This document shows positions 1 through 8,704 of a DNA stretch of 64,000 nucleotides, in pieces. Source of the stretch: Anabaena sp. PCC 7108 (GTDB lineage Bacteria; Cyanobacteriota; Cyanobacteriia; Cyanobacteriales; Nostocaceae); the NCBI RefSeq assembly GCF_000332135.1, contig NZ_KB235896.1, forward strand, positions 3,729,727 to 3,793,726, read 5' to 3'. Each line of letters opens with the position of its first letter. Positions within the stretch are counted from its first letter, which is position 1. Below the pieces are notes generated by a model. That model ran no database searches. It worked only from the letters and a program-made list of their open reading frames with translations, and was not told the origin of the DNA. Position numbers and translations under genes: made by a program.

Positions 1-182
1 AGTCGGGGATTGGCAAAACTTTTACTATCTGAGGAGTTGGGTATGACTTCGTTAGCAGCATGAGCAGGATGAATATAAAAATCCTGCCCAATATAAATTG
101 CTAAGGCAAAAGCTGCCATAAATGCCGAAATTATCTTTAGGCAAATAACAACATTTCCTCTGCTTTTGGCCTTACTTACCAC
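1..182 (-). CDS. Putative exported protein, truncated by the window edge
   Basis: An open frame starts at a GTG (180-182), has a GAGG ribosome-binding site about 8 nt upstream, and runs off the left edge after 60 codons. The N-terminus has a basic stretch (KAKSR), a hydrophobic core and a plausible signal-peptidase site after PAHAA, so the product is probably exported to thylakoid lumen or periplasm. The mature part begins with a Ser/Asn-rich stretch and no domain is visible. It follows the 223-528 gene on the same strand with a 40 bp gap, suggesting co-transcription. An alternative start is the internal ATG at residue 22. Function unknown. Confidence 0.5.
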   Translation of the reverse strand, partial: MVSKAKSRGNVVICLKIISAFMAAFALAIYIGQDFYIHPAHAANEVIPNSSDSKSFANPR

Positions 183-222
183 CAGTTTGCCTCACTTCTT
201 CAATCAAATAAACACTCACCAC

Positions 223-528
223 TTAATAGTCTTTCTTGGGTGGTTTTTTCTTAGCAACCGTCAGTACTGGTAAAGGTGGACTAGAGGACTGAGAAGGTAA
301 ATAATGTTGCACTACAGGCTCCTCTGGTAAAGGGGGACGCTGTTGTCTCACCCATACCTTCAAGGCCAGGGCTATTCCTGCTGTTCCTAAGCCAAAAGCA
401 AATAACGACCAGCTATCATCTAAGCCACCAATTAGCGCGTCTACGACTCCCATTGTCGTTAAAGCACTGATTATAGGTTCTTTCCGGTAGGCTGACTTCA
501 AAAAACGAGGTAGTACAGCATTCATCAC
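223..528 (-). CDS. Small conserved-type membrane protein of unknown function
   Basis: This 101-residue protein has one clear hydrophobic segment (about residues 42-59, around LFAFGLGTAGIALALKVW). A proline-rich stretch (PPLPEEP) and a lysine-rich C-terminus (KKKPPKK) follow. That layout fits a single-pass inner or thylakoid membrane protein with a basic cytoplasmic tail. It precedes the truncated exported-protein gene on the same strand by 40 bp, so the two may form a small operon. No catalytic motif is visible and I do not recognise the family. Confidence 0.55.
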   Translation of the reverse strand: MMNAVLPRFLKSAYRKEPIISALTTMGVVDALIGGLDDSWSLFAFGLGTAGIALALKVWVRQQRPPLPEEPVVQHYLPSQSSSPPLPVLTVAKKKPPKKDY

Positions 529-613
529 AGCTTGTTTGTTTCCCGTTAAATTTCTATGTAAGTTTTATCTACAATAGTTCCAAAAGGCATAAAATTTGAT
601 CTCATGCTATTTG

Positions 614-724
614 TTAGCCGGGAATAATCCCCACAGGACGAACTATAACGCCCCCTATCCCTAGACTAAACGCTGTTGGGACTACTGTTGTTAAAATATT
701 TAAACTAGCATTTACATCAGGGTG
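614..724 (-). pseudogene. C-terminal remnant of a TnpB (IS200/IS605-type) gene
   Basis: The minus strand encodes HPDVNASLNIL, then about 24 residues ending VRPVGIIPG and a TAA stop. This matches the end of IS1341/IS605-group TnpB proteins, where a DVNxxxNIL motif carries the last RuvC aspartate and is followed by a short basic/proline tail. The frame upstream degenerates and meets a stop within about 60 bp; nothing else of the gene is present. It is a dead fragment left by an insertion element. Confidence 0.6.
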
Positions 725-907
725 AATCAATACACTATTCCAGCTAATAACATTATAATTTCCTGCCAAATAAATTATCTAGCTAGGGAAGGGTCAACAG
801 TAACAGAATAGAGCGATTTTATTCCTGTTCAAGAATGTCTAAATTATTTTGCCTAAGTATTTTTTTTCTAGGAATCAGCAAAGCTTACAACTGTATAGGA
901 CACATAT

Positions 908-943
908 AACCAGATGGAAGTTCCAACTGGTTAGGATTTTTTT
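908..943 (+). terminator. Orphan hairpin followed by a T-run
   Basis: Arms AACCAGATGGAA (908-919) and TTCCAACTGGTT (921-932) pair with one internal mismatch and are followed by AGGATTTTTTT. It has the form of a rho-independent terminator for plus-strand transcription, but no plus-strand gene lies upstream in the window. Confidence 0.4.
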
Positions 944-968
944 AGTTACTAGTTTTAGTTACTAGTTT

Positions 969-1067
969 AGGACTTACGCATGAGTCACAGAATACTGAAT
1001 ATCAAACCGCAGGGGACGCAGAGGACAGGGGGAAATTAAGTGTTTGAGGGTTTTTTGCGTAAGTCCT
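969..1067. repeat. Small inverted-repeat element (AGGACTTACGCA ends)
   Basis: AGGACTTACGCA (969-980) is matched by its exact reverse complement at 1056-1067, enclosing about 75 bp. Similar GACTTACGC ends occur at 4971 and 10405. The form is that of a MITE-like non-coding repeat common in Nostocales. Confidence 0.6.
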
Positions 1068-1105
1068 CTAGTTGATGATCGCAAGCTTTTGATGTTCGGC
1101 TAGAA

Positions 1106-1270
1106 CTACTTCAAACCTAGCCAAGATAATACACCTTGATTTGTGAGGTATTCAATTAGTACCATCAGGATGAAGCCAATCATTGCTGCCCGACCATTTA
1201 AACGCTCGGCATATTCATTAAAGCCTAGTTTTGGTTCTTCTAGTTTTGGTGTAACGGTGGGTTGTGTCAT
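1106..1270 (-). CDS. High-light-inducible protein (HLIP/SCP), 54 residues
   Basis: The short frame starts at ATG (1268-1270), preceded by AAGGAA, and encodes 54 residues. The core RLNGRAAMIGF fits the chlorophyll-binding ExxNGRxAMxGF helix of the CAB/ELIP/HLIP superfamily, and the hydrophobic segment runs to about residue 42. HLIPs are one-helix thylakoid proteins that bind chlorophyll and carotenoid, associate with photosystem II assembly intermediates and dissipate excess energy under high light. The length is at the short end but normal for the family. It stands alone between repeats. The family is clear; the exact paralogue is not. Confidence 0.88.
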   Translation of the reverse strand: MTQPTVTPKLEEPKLGFNEYAERLNGRAAMIGFILMVLIEYLTNQGVLSWLGLK

Positions 1271-1416
1271 GGTCAAAAAATTCCTTTTTTATGAACTGAG
1301 AATGAAACTTTACAGTTTGTAATTATTCTTTGTCTATTTTAATAAGACTGGCGGATTAGTCAAGATGTTGTCAAAAAACAATTGCTAACTGTCTATCAAT
1401 ACCTTGTCCATTTTTG

Positions 1417-1514
1417 GTAGGTTGGGTTAAGCGACAGCGCAACCCGACAAATGCTTACAAGTGTTGGGTTTGATGCTATTGCTTCGCAACGCTGACACGA
1501 ACAACCCAACCTAC
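1417..1514. repeat. Inverted-repeat element, copy 1 of 2 (GTAGGTTGGGTT ends)
   Basis: GTAGGTTGGGTT (1417-1428) pairs with AACCCAACCTAC (1503-1514). A second, inverted copy lies at 25314-25427, and the homology extends into the flank containing ACCTTGTCCATTTTT. Both carry a TTTGATGCTATTGCTTYGC-type core, so this is a dispersed MITE-like element. The rest of the 1271-1673 gap shows no gene. Confidence 0.6.
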
Positions 1515-1673
1515 TCATCAAGACTTTTTTCAATTTGGAGAAGGTATTAGTGTATGTGAGGTAATTTTACTAATTTTTTAGTTTTATTTTGGCATTTTGA
1601 ATTAGTGAATACGGAACTAGCGATATAGATACTGGCAGGCTAAAGTGAAACAAAAAAATATCAGAGGCTATAA

Positions 1674-2765
1674 ATGGAAATCGGCGTTCCTAAGGAAACT
1701 AAAGATCAAGAGTTTCGTGTCGGTTTAAGTCCTTCTAGTGTGAGAGTACTACGGGAAAATGGACATCATGTGTTTGTTCAATCTGAAGCTGGTATTGGTG
1801 CGGGATTTACAGATGAAGACTATAGTGTGGCAGGAGCGGAAATTGTCTCTACACAGGAATCTGTTTGGAATCGGGAACTAGTCGTTAAGGTCAAGGAACC
1901 TTTGGTGAGTGAGTATAAATTTCTGCAAAAAGGACAATTATTATTTACTTATTTGCATTTAGCCGCAGATCGTAAATTAACAGAACATTTAATTGATTGT
2001 GGCATTTGTGCGATCGCTTACGAAACTGTAGAACAACCTGGTGCGAATAAACTGCCTCTGCTTACCCCCATGAGTATTATTGCAGGTCGGTTAGCTGTAC
2101 AATTTGGAGCCAGGTTCCTAGAACGTCAACAAGGTGGCAAGGGTGTACTTTTGGGGGGCGTTCCTGGTGTCAAACCGGGCAAGGTGGTGATTTTAGGTGG
2201 TGGTGTTGTTGGTACAGAAGCGGCTAGAATTGCTGTAGGTATGGGTGCGACTGTACAAATTCTTGATGTCAGTGTTGAACGTCTATCTTATTTAGAAACT
2301 CTTTTTGGTTCTAGAGTTGAATTACTTTACAGCAATTCTGCTCATATTGAAGCCGCAGTTAAGGAAGCTGATTTACTCATTGGTGCAGTTCTTGTCTTGG
2401 GACGGAAAGCTCCAACTTTAGTATCCCGCGAGTTAGTTAAACAAATGCACGCTGGTTCGGTAATTGTGGATGTTGCTGTTGACCAAGGTGGATGTGTAGA
2501 AACATTACACGCTACATCTCACACCAATCCAGTATATATTGATGAGGGAGTGGTACATTATGGTGTTCCTAATATGCCAGGGGCAGTACCTTGGACAGCA
2601 ACTCAAGCACTCAATAACAGTACTTTACCTTATGTTGCACAGTTAGCTAATTTGGGAATTAAGGCTTTGGATGTGAATCCAGCTTTGGCTAAGGGTTTAA
2701 ATGTGCAGAATGGCCGTTTGGTACATCCGGCTGTACAAGAGGTTTTTCCTGATTTGGTCAGTTAA
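1674..2765 (+). CDS. ald: Alanine dehydrogenase
   Basis: L-alanine dehydrogenase (EC 1.4.1.1) interconverts alanine and pyruvate plus ammonia with NAD; it supports alanine catabolism and, in heterocystous cyanobacteria, nitrogen distribution along the filament. The 363 residues match the family's 360-370. The N-terminal signature [10 protein letters not shown] is present, with the catalytic pair Lys74 (in VKVKEP) and His95 (in YLHLA). The Rossmann glycine motif GGGVVG is at 175-180 with an acidic residue (LD) ending the next strand, consistent with NAD preference. [10 protein letters not shown] carries the conserved active-site Asp region. It is monocistronic and lies just upstream of the CRISPR leader. 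Confidence 0.95.
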   Translation: MEIGVPKETKDQEFRVGLSPSSVRVLRENGHHVFVQSEAGIGAGFTDEDYSVAGAEIVSTQESVWNRELVVKVKEPLVSEYKFLQKGQLLFTYLHLAADRKLTEHLIDCGICAIAYETVEQPGANKLPLLTPMSIIAGRLAVQFGARFLERQQGGKGVLLGGVPGVKPGKVVILGGGVVGTEAARIAVGMGATVQILDVSVERLSYLETLFGSRVELLYSNSAHIEAAVKEADLLIGAVLVLGRKAPTLVSRELVKQMHAGSVIVDVAVDQGGCVETLHATSHTNPVYIDEGVVHYGVPNMPGAVPWTATQALNNSTLPYVAQLANLGIKALDVNPALAKGLNVQNGRLVHPAVQEVFPDLVS

Positions 2766-3005
2766 TCGTCAGCTTTTTTGCGCGGATGGGTGGGTGTAAA
2801 ATTTAGATGTTGTCAAATAATGGCTGTATCTCTTGATGGGCTTGGCTTTGCGGCTATTAATGTTGATGAACCATCCGCGCACCTTACACTGACTGGGTTT
2901 CAGCGTTTTTTGTTCTTGACACAATTCCTGGAATGGACTATGATGACCATGCTCGCGCAATCGAACCTTGAAAACCAAATACACAAAGGCTTTCAGCTTC
3001 CCGCT
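2766..3005 (+). promoter_or_regulatory. Probable CRISPR leader
   Basis: This is the non-coding stretch between ald and the first repeat. The repeats end in ATTGAAAC, the usual 5' handle of processed crRNAs, when read on the plus strand, so the leader should be on this side. It contains GCGCGGATGG (2780-2789) and its exact reverse complement CCATCCGCGC (2871-2880), plus a TTCTTGACA box (about 2912-2920) that could be a -35 element. Two overlapping open frames here show no family features and are judged spurious. Confidence 0.5.
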
Positions 3006-4147
3006 ATTGCAATTTTCATTACTCCCTATTAGGGATTGAAACTATTTAACCATCATTACTATTGATGGGCAGAACAAATTGCAATTTTCATTACTCCCTA
3101 TTAGGGATTGAAACATAGCTGCATTTACATTCTGTGCCTACCAACCCCGGAGGATTGCAATTTTCATTACTCCCTATTAGGGATTGAAACCTGTGCAATT
3201 ACCAAAGAATCAAATAATTCACCAGTATCATTGCAATTTTCATTACTCCCTATTAGGGATTGAAACTCTTTGATTATTTGGGTAGGTAAGTTAAGCTACG
3301 CAATTGCAATTTTCATTACTCCCTATTAGGGATTGAAACTCCGATGTTTCAGGACTCATCAAAAAGATATCTATTAGTTATTGCAATTTTCATTACTCCC
3401 TATTAGGGATTGAAACGCCACCAATCGAGATGAGATTGACGAAATGCTTGCTAGGTATTGCAATTTTCATTACTCCCTATTAGGGATTGAAACGCTGCGA
3501 TCGCACTTGAGACACTTTTACTACTATTGCAATTTTCATTACTCCCTATTAGGGATTGAAACTGAAACTACGGCATTATATGAAGCTTGGAACGGCAAAA
3601 TTGCAATTTTCATTACTCCCTATTAGGGATTGAAACTGCAATTTTGGCTTGTTCTTGCTCAAATTCAAATTATTGCAATTTTCATTACTCCCTATTAGGG
3701 ATTGAAACACAAACTACAATCCAAATTTTTCTAGAGCGAAAAATTCATTGCAATTTTCATTACTCCCTATTAGGGATTGAAACAATTGGTGTAGTTAGTC
3801 CTGGATCAGAAATAGCTAAATTGCAATTTTCATTACTCCCTATTAGGGATTGAAACAACTAATCATCTAATAATCCTTCTACTAAATCCTCAAGTAATTG
3901 CAATTTTCATTACTCCCTATTAGGGATTGAAACGCATCCAGACTCATAACCAGGAATCCAGAAAGGACAAATTGCAATTTTCATTACTCCCTATTAGGGA
4001 TTGAAACTTATGGTTGGAGATTTTGGAGGTAATTTATCTTTATTGCAATTTTCATTACTCCCTATTAGGGATTGAAACTCTTGAGAATTCATGACGGATT
4101 CTATTTGCATATTGCAATTTTCATTACTCCCTATTAGGGATTGAAAC
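3006..4147 (+). CRISPR. CRISPR array, 16 identical 37-bp repeats, 15 spacers
   Basis: The repeat starts ATTGCAATTTTCATTACTCC and ends with CTATTAGGGATTGAAAC; it contains the internal palindrome CCCTATTAGGG. Repeats begin at 3006, 3078, 3154, 3230, 3303, 3380, 3457, 3526, 3600, 3672, 3747, 3820, 3897, 3971, 4042 and 4111. I see no sequence difference among them. Spacers are 32-40 bp. The ATTGAAAC 3' end is typical of type I-B/I-D/III arrays. No cas gene lies in the window, so processing must depend on Cas proteins encoded elsewhere. Open frames across the array are artefacts of its periodicity. Confidence 0.98.
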
Positions 4148-4413
4148 AGCTATGTTTATGAATAATTTTTTTAATGGCATAGCTACCACGCAAGCTATCA
4201 TACAAAATTAGTATTACAAGAGAGAAATTCTCGACGATGCAACGGTTTAACTAAGCGCAAAGCATACAAAATATAATATATTTTAACTAACTTAATCTAT
4301 ATTAATTGCAACTTATAAGCGCAGAATATCCTGTTACACAAAATTGGAATAAATACAGAAATTAAGAGATTATGGAAATAATTGCAGGTATTTCATAGAG
4401 GATCAAGTCATCC

Positions 4414-4878
4414 ATGAATAAATCATTAGATCCAACACTATCAACTCAAATAGCAGAAAGCATCAAAAGTAAAGCTAAAAAGCCCTTTGAAAATGCTTAT
4501 AAAGCAGCCTTAGTAACTGAGGATTCAAGGTATGTTCAAGGTTTTTTAGTATTAACTGGTCAGCCATATAAACCAGTTGAACATGGTTGGATTGAGTTAG
4601 GTGATATTATTATTGACCCCACTTTTCCTTATCTGCAAAGAAATCCTGAAAATATTTGGTATTTTCCGGCTCAAAGTCTGACTATTAAAAAACTAAAAGC
4701 CATAATTGAAGAATCAAAAGAAGATTATCCAGAAGATGATCCTTTGCCAATTTATGGTAAAGCACCTTATGAATATTATGGTGATGTCATGTTAGGTGAT
4801 CATGAATATTTGATAGCTTATCAAGCCGCTGAAGAAAAATGTCGAGAAATTAATCGATTAAATATTGATAAAAATTAA
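4414..4878 (+). CDS. Conserved-type hypothetical protein with HGW/DPT motifs
   Basis: This 154-residue soluble protein has no signal peptide. The segment around residues 48-70 contains VEHGWIELGDIIIDPTFP. A His in HGW followed by an Asp in IDPT resembles the His-Asp half of papain/transglutaminase-like folds, but no nucleophilic Cys is evident upstream, so catalysis is uncertain. The C-terminus is charged and helical (YQAAEEKCREINRLN). It lies alone 266 bp after the CRISPR array; co-occurrence with CRISPR may be chance. Function unknown. Confidence 0.6.
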   Translation: MNKSLDPTLSTQIAESIKSKAKKPFENAYKAALVTEDSRYVQGFLVLTGQPYKPVEHGWIELGDIIIDPTFPYLQRNPENIWYFPAQSLTIKKLKAIIEESKEDYPEDDPLPIYGKAPYEYYGDVMLGDHEYLIAYQAAEEKCREINRLNIDKN

Positions 4879-4970
4879 AACCTTGTAATTAGGGCTTCAG
4901 TTAAGAAACTTAAATGTAGGTTAATTCAAGGAACGCATAGCGTACCGTAGGCATAACCCAACATTTATAA

Positions 4971-5111
4971 GACTTACGCAAGTGTCACACCAAAAATCTA
5001 TTGTAGGGTGATTGTAGGGTGATTGTAGGGTGCGTCAGACTCCATAAATCTGGTAAATAAACAGATTTTTGATATCTGACACACCTTACCAATGTGCCAG
5101 TTGCATAAGTC
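4971..5111. repeat. Inverted-repeat element with internal 12-bp tandem repeats
   Basis: GACTTACGCA (4971-4980) is matched imperfectly by TGCATAAGTC (5102-5111). Inside, three tandem copies of a TGTAGGGTGAT-type unit span about 5001-5032. The 4879-5427 gap holds this repeat, HIP1 sites and the 5301-5420 element, and no gene. Confidence 0.5.
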
Positions 5112-5300
5112 GTGATTTATAAGCATTTGTTGGGTAATTCAATAAAAGAAGCGATCGCAGTTCCGTTCTTAATAGATGTGCGATCGCTCTAATGAATTGA
5201 TACCTAGCCAAAGGAATCAATCACAATCATTATATCGCCCATACTGTAATATCCGGGTGCAGTGTTAACCCCATCAGGTGTCTCACCCCGCATCTACCTC

Positions 5301-5420
5301 TATACTAAACACGGTGAGAACATGGACTTTTGCAAGATTACGAAAAACCTGAATGTGTAGGGGTTTAGCAGTGCTAAACCCCTATCTATAGAATTAAATG
5401 ATTAAACCGTTTTGAGTATA
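5301..5420 (-). repeat. 120-bp palindromic element, family 1 copy A
   Basis: The ends TATACTAAACACGG and CCGTTTTGAGTATA are imperfect inverted repeats. A central hairpin has arms GGGGTTTAGCA and TGCTAAACCCC. Near-identical 120-bp copies lie at 8464-8583 and 39246-39365 in the opposite orientation. This copy ends 7 bp before the hisS stop codon, where its hairpin could serve as a transcription terminator. Confidence 0.85.
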
Positions 5421-5427
5421 ATTTAAC

Positions 5428-6816
5428 TTAAACAAGTCTACGTTTAACTTCTGCGGCTAAATCCACCAAAGCCACTTCTACCTGTTCACCTGATTTCAAA
5501 TCCTTCAAAGATGATTTTTCCGCTGCGGCTTCATCAGCACCAATAATTACACAAAATTGAATTCCTTGTTTATCTGCGGCTTGAAATTGTTTACCCAAAG
5601 GACGTTTTTCAAAATTAGTAACAACATTAATTCCGGCTTGACGCAATTGTTGTGATACCTTTAAATAAACCGGCATTAAATCCTCTTGCATATTCACTAC
5701 TACAACTTGGGTAGGTGTGGCAGATAAGGTATTAAGAATACCCGCCTTTAACAACCGACTAATTAACCGAGTTAAACCAATAGAAATACCCACACCAGGC
5801 ATTTTCTCACCTAAAAACATCCCCACTAATTCTTCATATCTGCCACCAGAACAGATACTACCCAAAGCTTCGTGTCCTATTAAAGTAGTTTCATAAACCG
5901 TGCCAGTATAATAATTTAAACCACGGGCAATAGATAAATCAATACAGAAACGTTTTTCAGAAACTCCTAAATTTCTAACTCCATTAATTACGGTTTCTAA
6001 TTCACTAACTCCTAAATTAAATTCTTCAGCTTCTGGTAAATTTTCTGTTAGATGTTTGAGTTTATCTAAAACATCATCAACTATGCCATCAATTTTCACA
6101 AACTCGATAATTTTCTCAGTTTTTTCTGGGGAAATACCGGATTTTTCTAACTCTTGTTTAACTTTAGCTTCCCCAATTTTCTCTAAATTATCAATAATAC
6201 CAATACAGGCTTTAATTTGATTTTCTGCAACTCCCACTGACTGAAAAAAACCAGTCAGAATTTTTCTGTTATTGATGCGAATAACAAAATCACCAATATT
6301 AATTGCTTCAAATATTTCAGTGATAATTGCAGGCATTTGGGCATCATATAACAAACTGAGTTTACCACGAGCTACCACATCAATATCACATTGACGGAAT
6401 TGCCGAAAACGTCCATCTTTTGCCCGTTCACCACGAAAAACCATATCCATTTGATAACGAGCAAAAGGAAAACTTAATTCATTTAAGTGACGCGCAATAT
6501 AAGCCGCAAAGGGAACAGTTTGATCAAATTTTAAAGCCCTTGCTTCTGAACCAGTTTCCCCTGATTTATCCTTTTCGGCTTGGCGATTTGGTGGTAAAAT
6601 AGGCTCAATTCCATATATTATGTTATCACCTTGATTTCCCTTCGCTTGCAGCACTTCCAACCGTTCTACTGCTGGGGTTTCAATCGGTGTAAAACCATAG
6701 CTTTCAAATACACGCCGAATTATATCAAGTAAATATACTTCTAAGCGCTTTTCGCTGGGTAGAAATTCGGGAAAACCGCTAGGGGTAAAAAAGTTTATTT
6801 TGTCGCTTTTTGTCAT
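5428..6816 (-). CDS. hisS: Histidyl-tRNA synthetase
   Basis: A class II aminoacyl-tRNA synthetase (EC 6.1.1.21) that charges tRNA-His in the cytoplasm. The 462-residue length is slightly above bacterial HisS. Motif 2 appears as FRGERAKDGRFRQFRQCDID near residues 128-147. The histidine-specific loop RGLNYYTGTVYE and motif 3 (PGVGISIGLTRLISRLL) follow, then a C-terminal anticodon-binding domain from about residue 370 (VVVVNMQED onward). The insertion between motifs 2 and 3 is Lys/Glu-rich. The ATG start is preceded by AAGG. Transcribed alone; a palindromic repeat sits directly downstream. Confidence 0.95.
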   Translation of the reverse strand: MTKSDKINFFTPSGFPEFLPSEKRLEVYLLDIIRRVFESYGFTPIETPAVERLEVLQAKGNQGDNIIYGIEPILPPNRQAEKDKSGETGSEARALKFDQTVPFAAYIARHLNELSFPFARYQMDMVFRGERAKDGRFRQFRQCDIDVVARGKLSLLYDAQMPAIITEIFEAINIGDFVIRINNRKILTGFFQSVGVAENQIKACIGIIDNLEKIGEAKVKQELEKSGISPEKTEKIIEFVKIDGIVDDVLDKLKHLTENLPEAEEFNLGVSELETVINGVRNLGVSEKRFCIDLSIARGLNYYTGTVYETTLIGHEALGSICSGGRYEELVGMFLGEKMPGVGISIGLTRLISRLLKAGILNTLSATPTQVVVVNMQEDLMPVYLKVSQQLRQAGINVVTNFEKRPLGKQFQAADKQGIQFCVIIGADEAAAEKSSLKDLKSGEQVEVALVDLAAEVKRRLV

Positions 6817-7034
6817 GCCTATACCTTGTCAAGTCGAAATTTTGGATATATTGCAATCCTACATTAAACAACTTGGGGATTTACAGGCAAGATTTATTCT
6901 GAGAACAGAAATTAGGAAATACTCAATTCATTTATAAAGTTTAAGTAAATTTATTACTTGTTATAACTGTTTTTCTAAATTAGCAGTTATACTGAGGGAT
7001 ATAGTAGCAAATAAAAAACCGTAAATTAATATAA

Positions 7035-7223
7035 CTAGGTTACTAAGACTCTCATTTTTTTGATGCAGAATAAAAAAATACCAAGCAGATAAACAGCAGA
7101 TAGTTGTGAAAGTGACCAATTTGAATAATTCAAATACTGGTCTGCAAGAATTAGCACCGTTAGCAAGTAGTAAATTAGGTAAGGAAGGGCTGGCATTCCC
7201 TGAGTCGTTATTATTACCTGCAA
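7035..7223 (-). CDS. Possible small hydrophobic protein
   Basis: A 62-codon frame opens with TTG; an ATG ten codons in is directly preceded by AGGGA. It has two hydrophobic stretches (LIYYLLTVLILA and VYLLGIFLFCI) as in a small two-helix membrane protein. No family is recognised, and coding potential is uncertain in this AT-rich gap. Confidence 0.25.
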   Translation of the reverse strand: MQVIITTQGMPALPYLIYYLLTVLILADQYLNYSNWSLSQLSAVYLLGIFLFCIKKMRVLVT

Positions 7224-7580
7224 CTAATCATCATCAACAGGAATCGTAAACAGCCACCAAATACCATCAATACTTTACTATCAATCCGTCTTCAGGGTTT
7301 GTGAAATTTGGATGTAGAATATTGACAAAACAGGTAGAAATAATTGATACTTACTTAATATCACTGATATTACACAGTAAAGCGATACCAAAAAGTAATT
7401 AAACCTGTTTTGAATTTCTTAAAAAGTTCTTTTGATCAGGCTTACTTAAAAGAAAGTTTTTAACGAAAACGTGCTTAAAAGAGAAAACTTTCACACAGAA
7501 ATTTGGTTAGTTGTATCAGCTGATTGTTTTATTTACATCAGAAATAAAGTTCCATATCAAATCAACGAGGATAACGACGC
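7224..7580 (+). other. Gene-free stretch upstream of the sorted exported protein gene
   Basis: AT-rich, with no supported gene. It presumably carries the promoter of the 7581 gene, whose ribosome-binding site GAGGA lies about 10 nt before the ATG. I see no clear operator. Confidence 0.3.
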
Positions 7581-8363
7581 ATGAAGTACAGGATTAAATC
7601 CGCCTTTCAAAAGTTAGCTACTACGGCAATAACTCTGTCTGGGGTTATGACTGCTGCCGGTATTACTCTTTCAGCCGAATCAGCCCAAGCACTTAATTTC
7701 ACACTCGCTCCTGGGAATTTTAGCGTTACACAAGGTATAGGTGATAACAATGCGTCTTCAGGTATAGCAATCAACACGCAAGCTCCATCAAACGGATTCG
7801 GAGGTCTATTCACAAGTAATTTTCTGCTCTTGGGTGCGAATAGTAACGATGCGAACATACCTAATGACTCGCTTAGGAACAATAATAGTACAGCTACTTC
7901 AATTCCTTTTGCCATTAGTTCAACTGATGCTGATCAACCGATCACAGTAACCTTTAATTGGGCATTTCAGGGTAACGCCACAGGAGTTATTAATGACGCT
8001 GATAGTTTTAGTATCGTCATCCAAAACACTGATCCCAATGCTAATGATGCTGCAATAATTTTCCAGAGAACTCTCGTGACGACTGACTCTATTCCTGGTT
8101 ATGGCTCTGTAACTAACCAAACAGGAGACATTATTCCCGCAAACTCTTTAACACCTGGAGATTACGAAATATTGATCTCTTTGAATGAAAATACCAATAA
8201 TAGAAGTTCCGCCGCAGGTTTCAACAACATTACCGTTTCTACCCCTGGCACACCTGTTCCCTTTGGATTTTCCACAAATATGAGTTTGCTAGCATTCGGT
8301 GGAATGTTTTATGGCATGAATCAACTGAAAAAAAAGATGGCGGTAAAAAAGTTTCAGGCGTAA
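7581..8363 (+). CDS. Exported protein with PEP-CTERM-like sorting tail
   Basis: The 260-residue product begins with a signal peptide (basic start, hydrophobic core to about residue 30, cleavage near SAQA). A beta-rich, Asn/Thr/Ser-rich body of about 190 residues follows. The tail has a short VPFGFS motif, a hydrophobic helix (about MSLLAFGGMFYGM) and a basic end (KKKMAVKK). The order signal peptide, motif, helix, basic cluster is the layout of PEP-CTERM/PFE-CTERM substrates, which exosortase-type enzymes process in exopolysaccharide-producing bacteria. A strong terminator follows and the gene is monocistronic. Its biological role is unknown. Confidence 0.65.
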   Translation: MKYRIKSAFQKLATTAITLSGVMTAAGITLSAESAQALNFTLAPGNFSVTQGIGDNNASSGIAINTQAPSNGFGGLFTSNFLLLGANSNDANIPNDSLRNNNSTATSIPFAISSTDADQPITVTFNWAFQGNATGVINDADSFSIVIQNTDPNANDAAIIFQRTLVTTDSIPGYGSVTNQTGDIIPANSLTPGDYEILISLNENTNNRSSAAGFNNITVSTPGTPVPFGFSTNMSLLAFGGMFYGMNQLKKKMAVKKFQA

Positions 8364-8393
8364 ACATAAAAAACAATACTCCTGAGTTTAGGT

Positions 8394-8435
8394 TTTAGCC
8401 TCCAACACTTCAATAAATTGGGGGCTAAATTTTTT
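8394..8435 (+). terminator. Rho-independent terminator of the 7581 gene
   Basis: Stem TTTAGCCTCCAA (8394-8405) pairs with TTGGGGGCTAAA (8418-8429) through a G-T wobble and is followed by TTTTTT, 31 bp after the stop codon. Confidence 0.8.
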
Positions 8436-8463
8436 AAACTATCCTTAAAAAAGTGAGTAAATA

Positions 8464-8583
8464 TATACTCAAAACGGCTTAATCATTTGATTCTATAGGT
8501 AAGGGTTTAGCACTGCTAAACCCCTACATATCCAGGTTTTTCGTAATCTTACAAAAGTCCATATCCCAATCGTGTTTAGTATA
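8464..8583 (+). repeat. 120-bp palindromic element, family 1 copy B
   Basis: Same length, ends (TATACTCAAAACGG and CGTGTTTAGTATA) and central GGGTTTAGCA/TGCTAAACCC hairpin as copies at 5301-5420 and 39246-39365. It lies between convergent genes. Confidence 0.85.
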
Positions 8584-8704
8584 ATGTCTTGTCGTCAACT
8601 AAATCTGCATTTGAAGACAGTAAAACTTCACTAACCTCTCATTAGGTTAAGTTGAAAACAAACTTGACATTTTTATTTTTGACTTCTGTAACCTATTATT
8701 TTTC

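Noticed and set aside
2778-3032. Open frames across the CRISPR leader on both strands
   Set aside because: No ribosome-binding site or family; the plus-strand frame runs into the first repeat.
3444-3853. Open frames translating as repeated CNFHYSLLGIET units
   Set aside because: They are CRISPR repeats read as codons.
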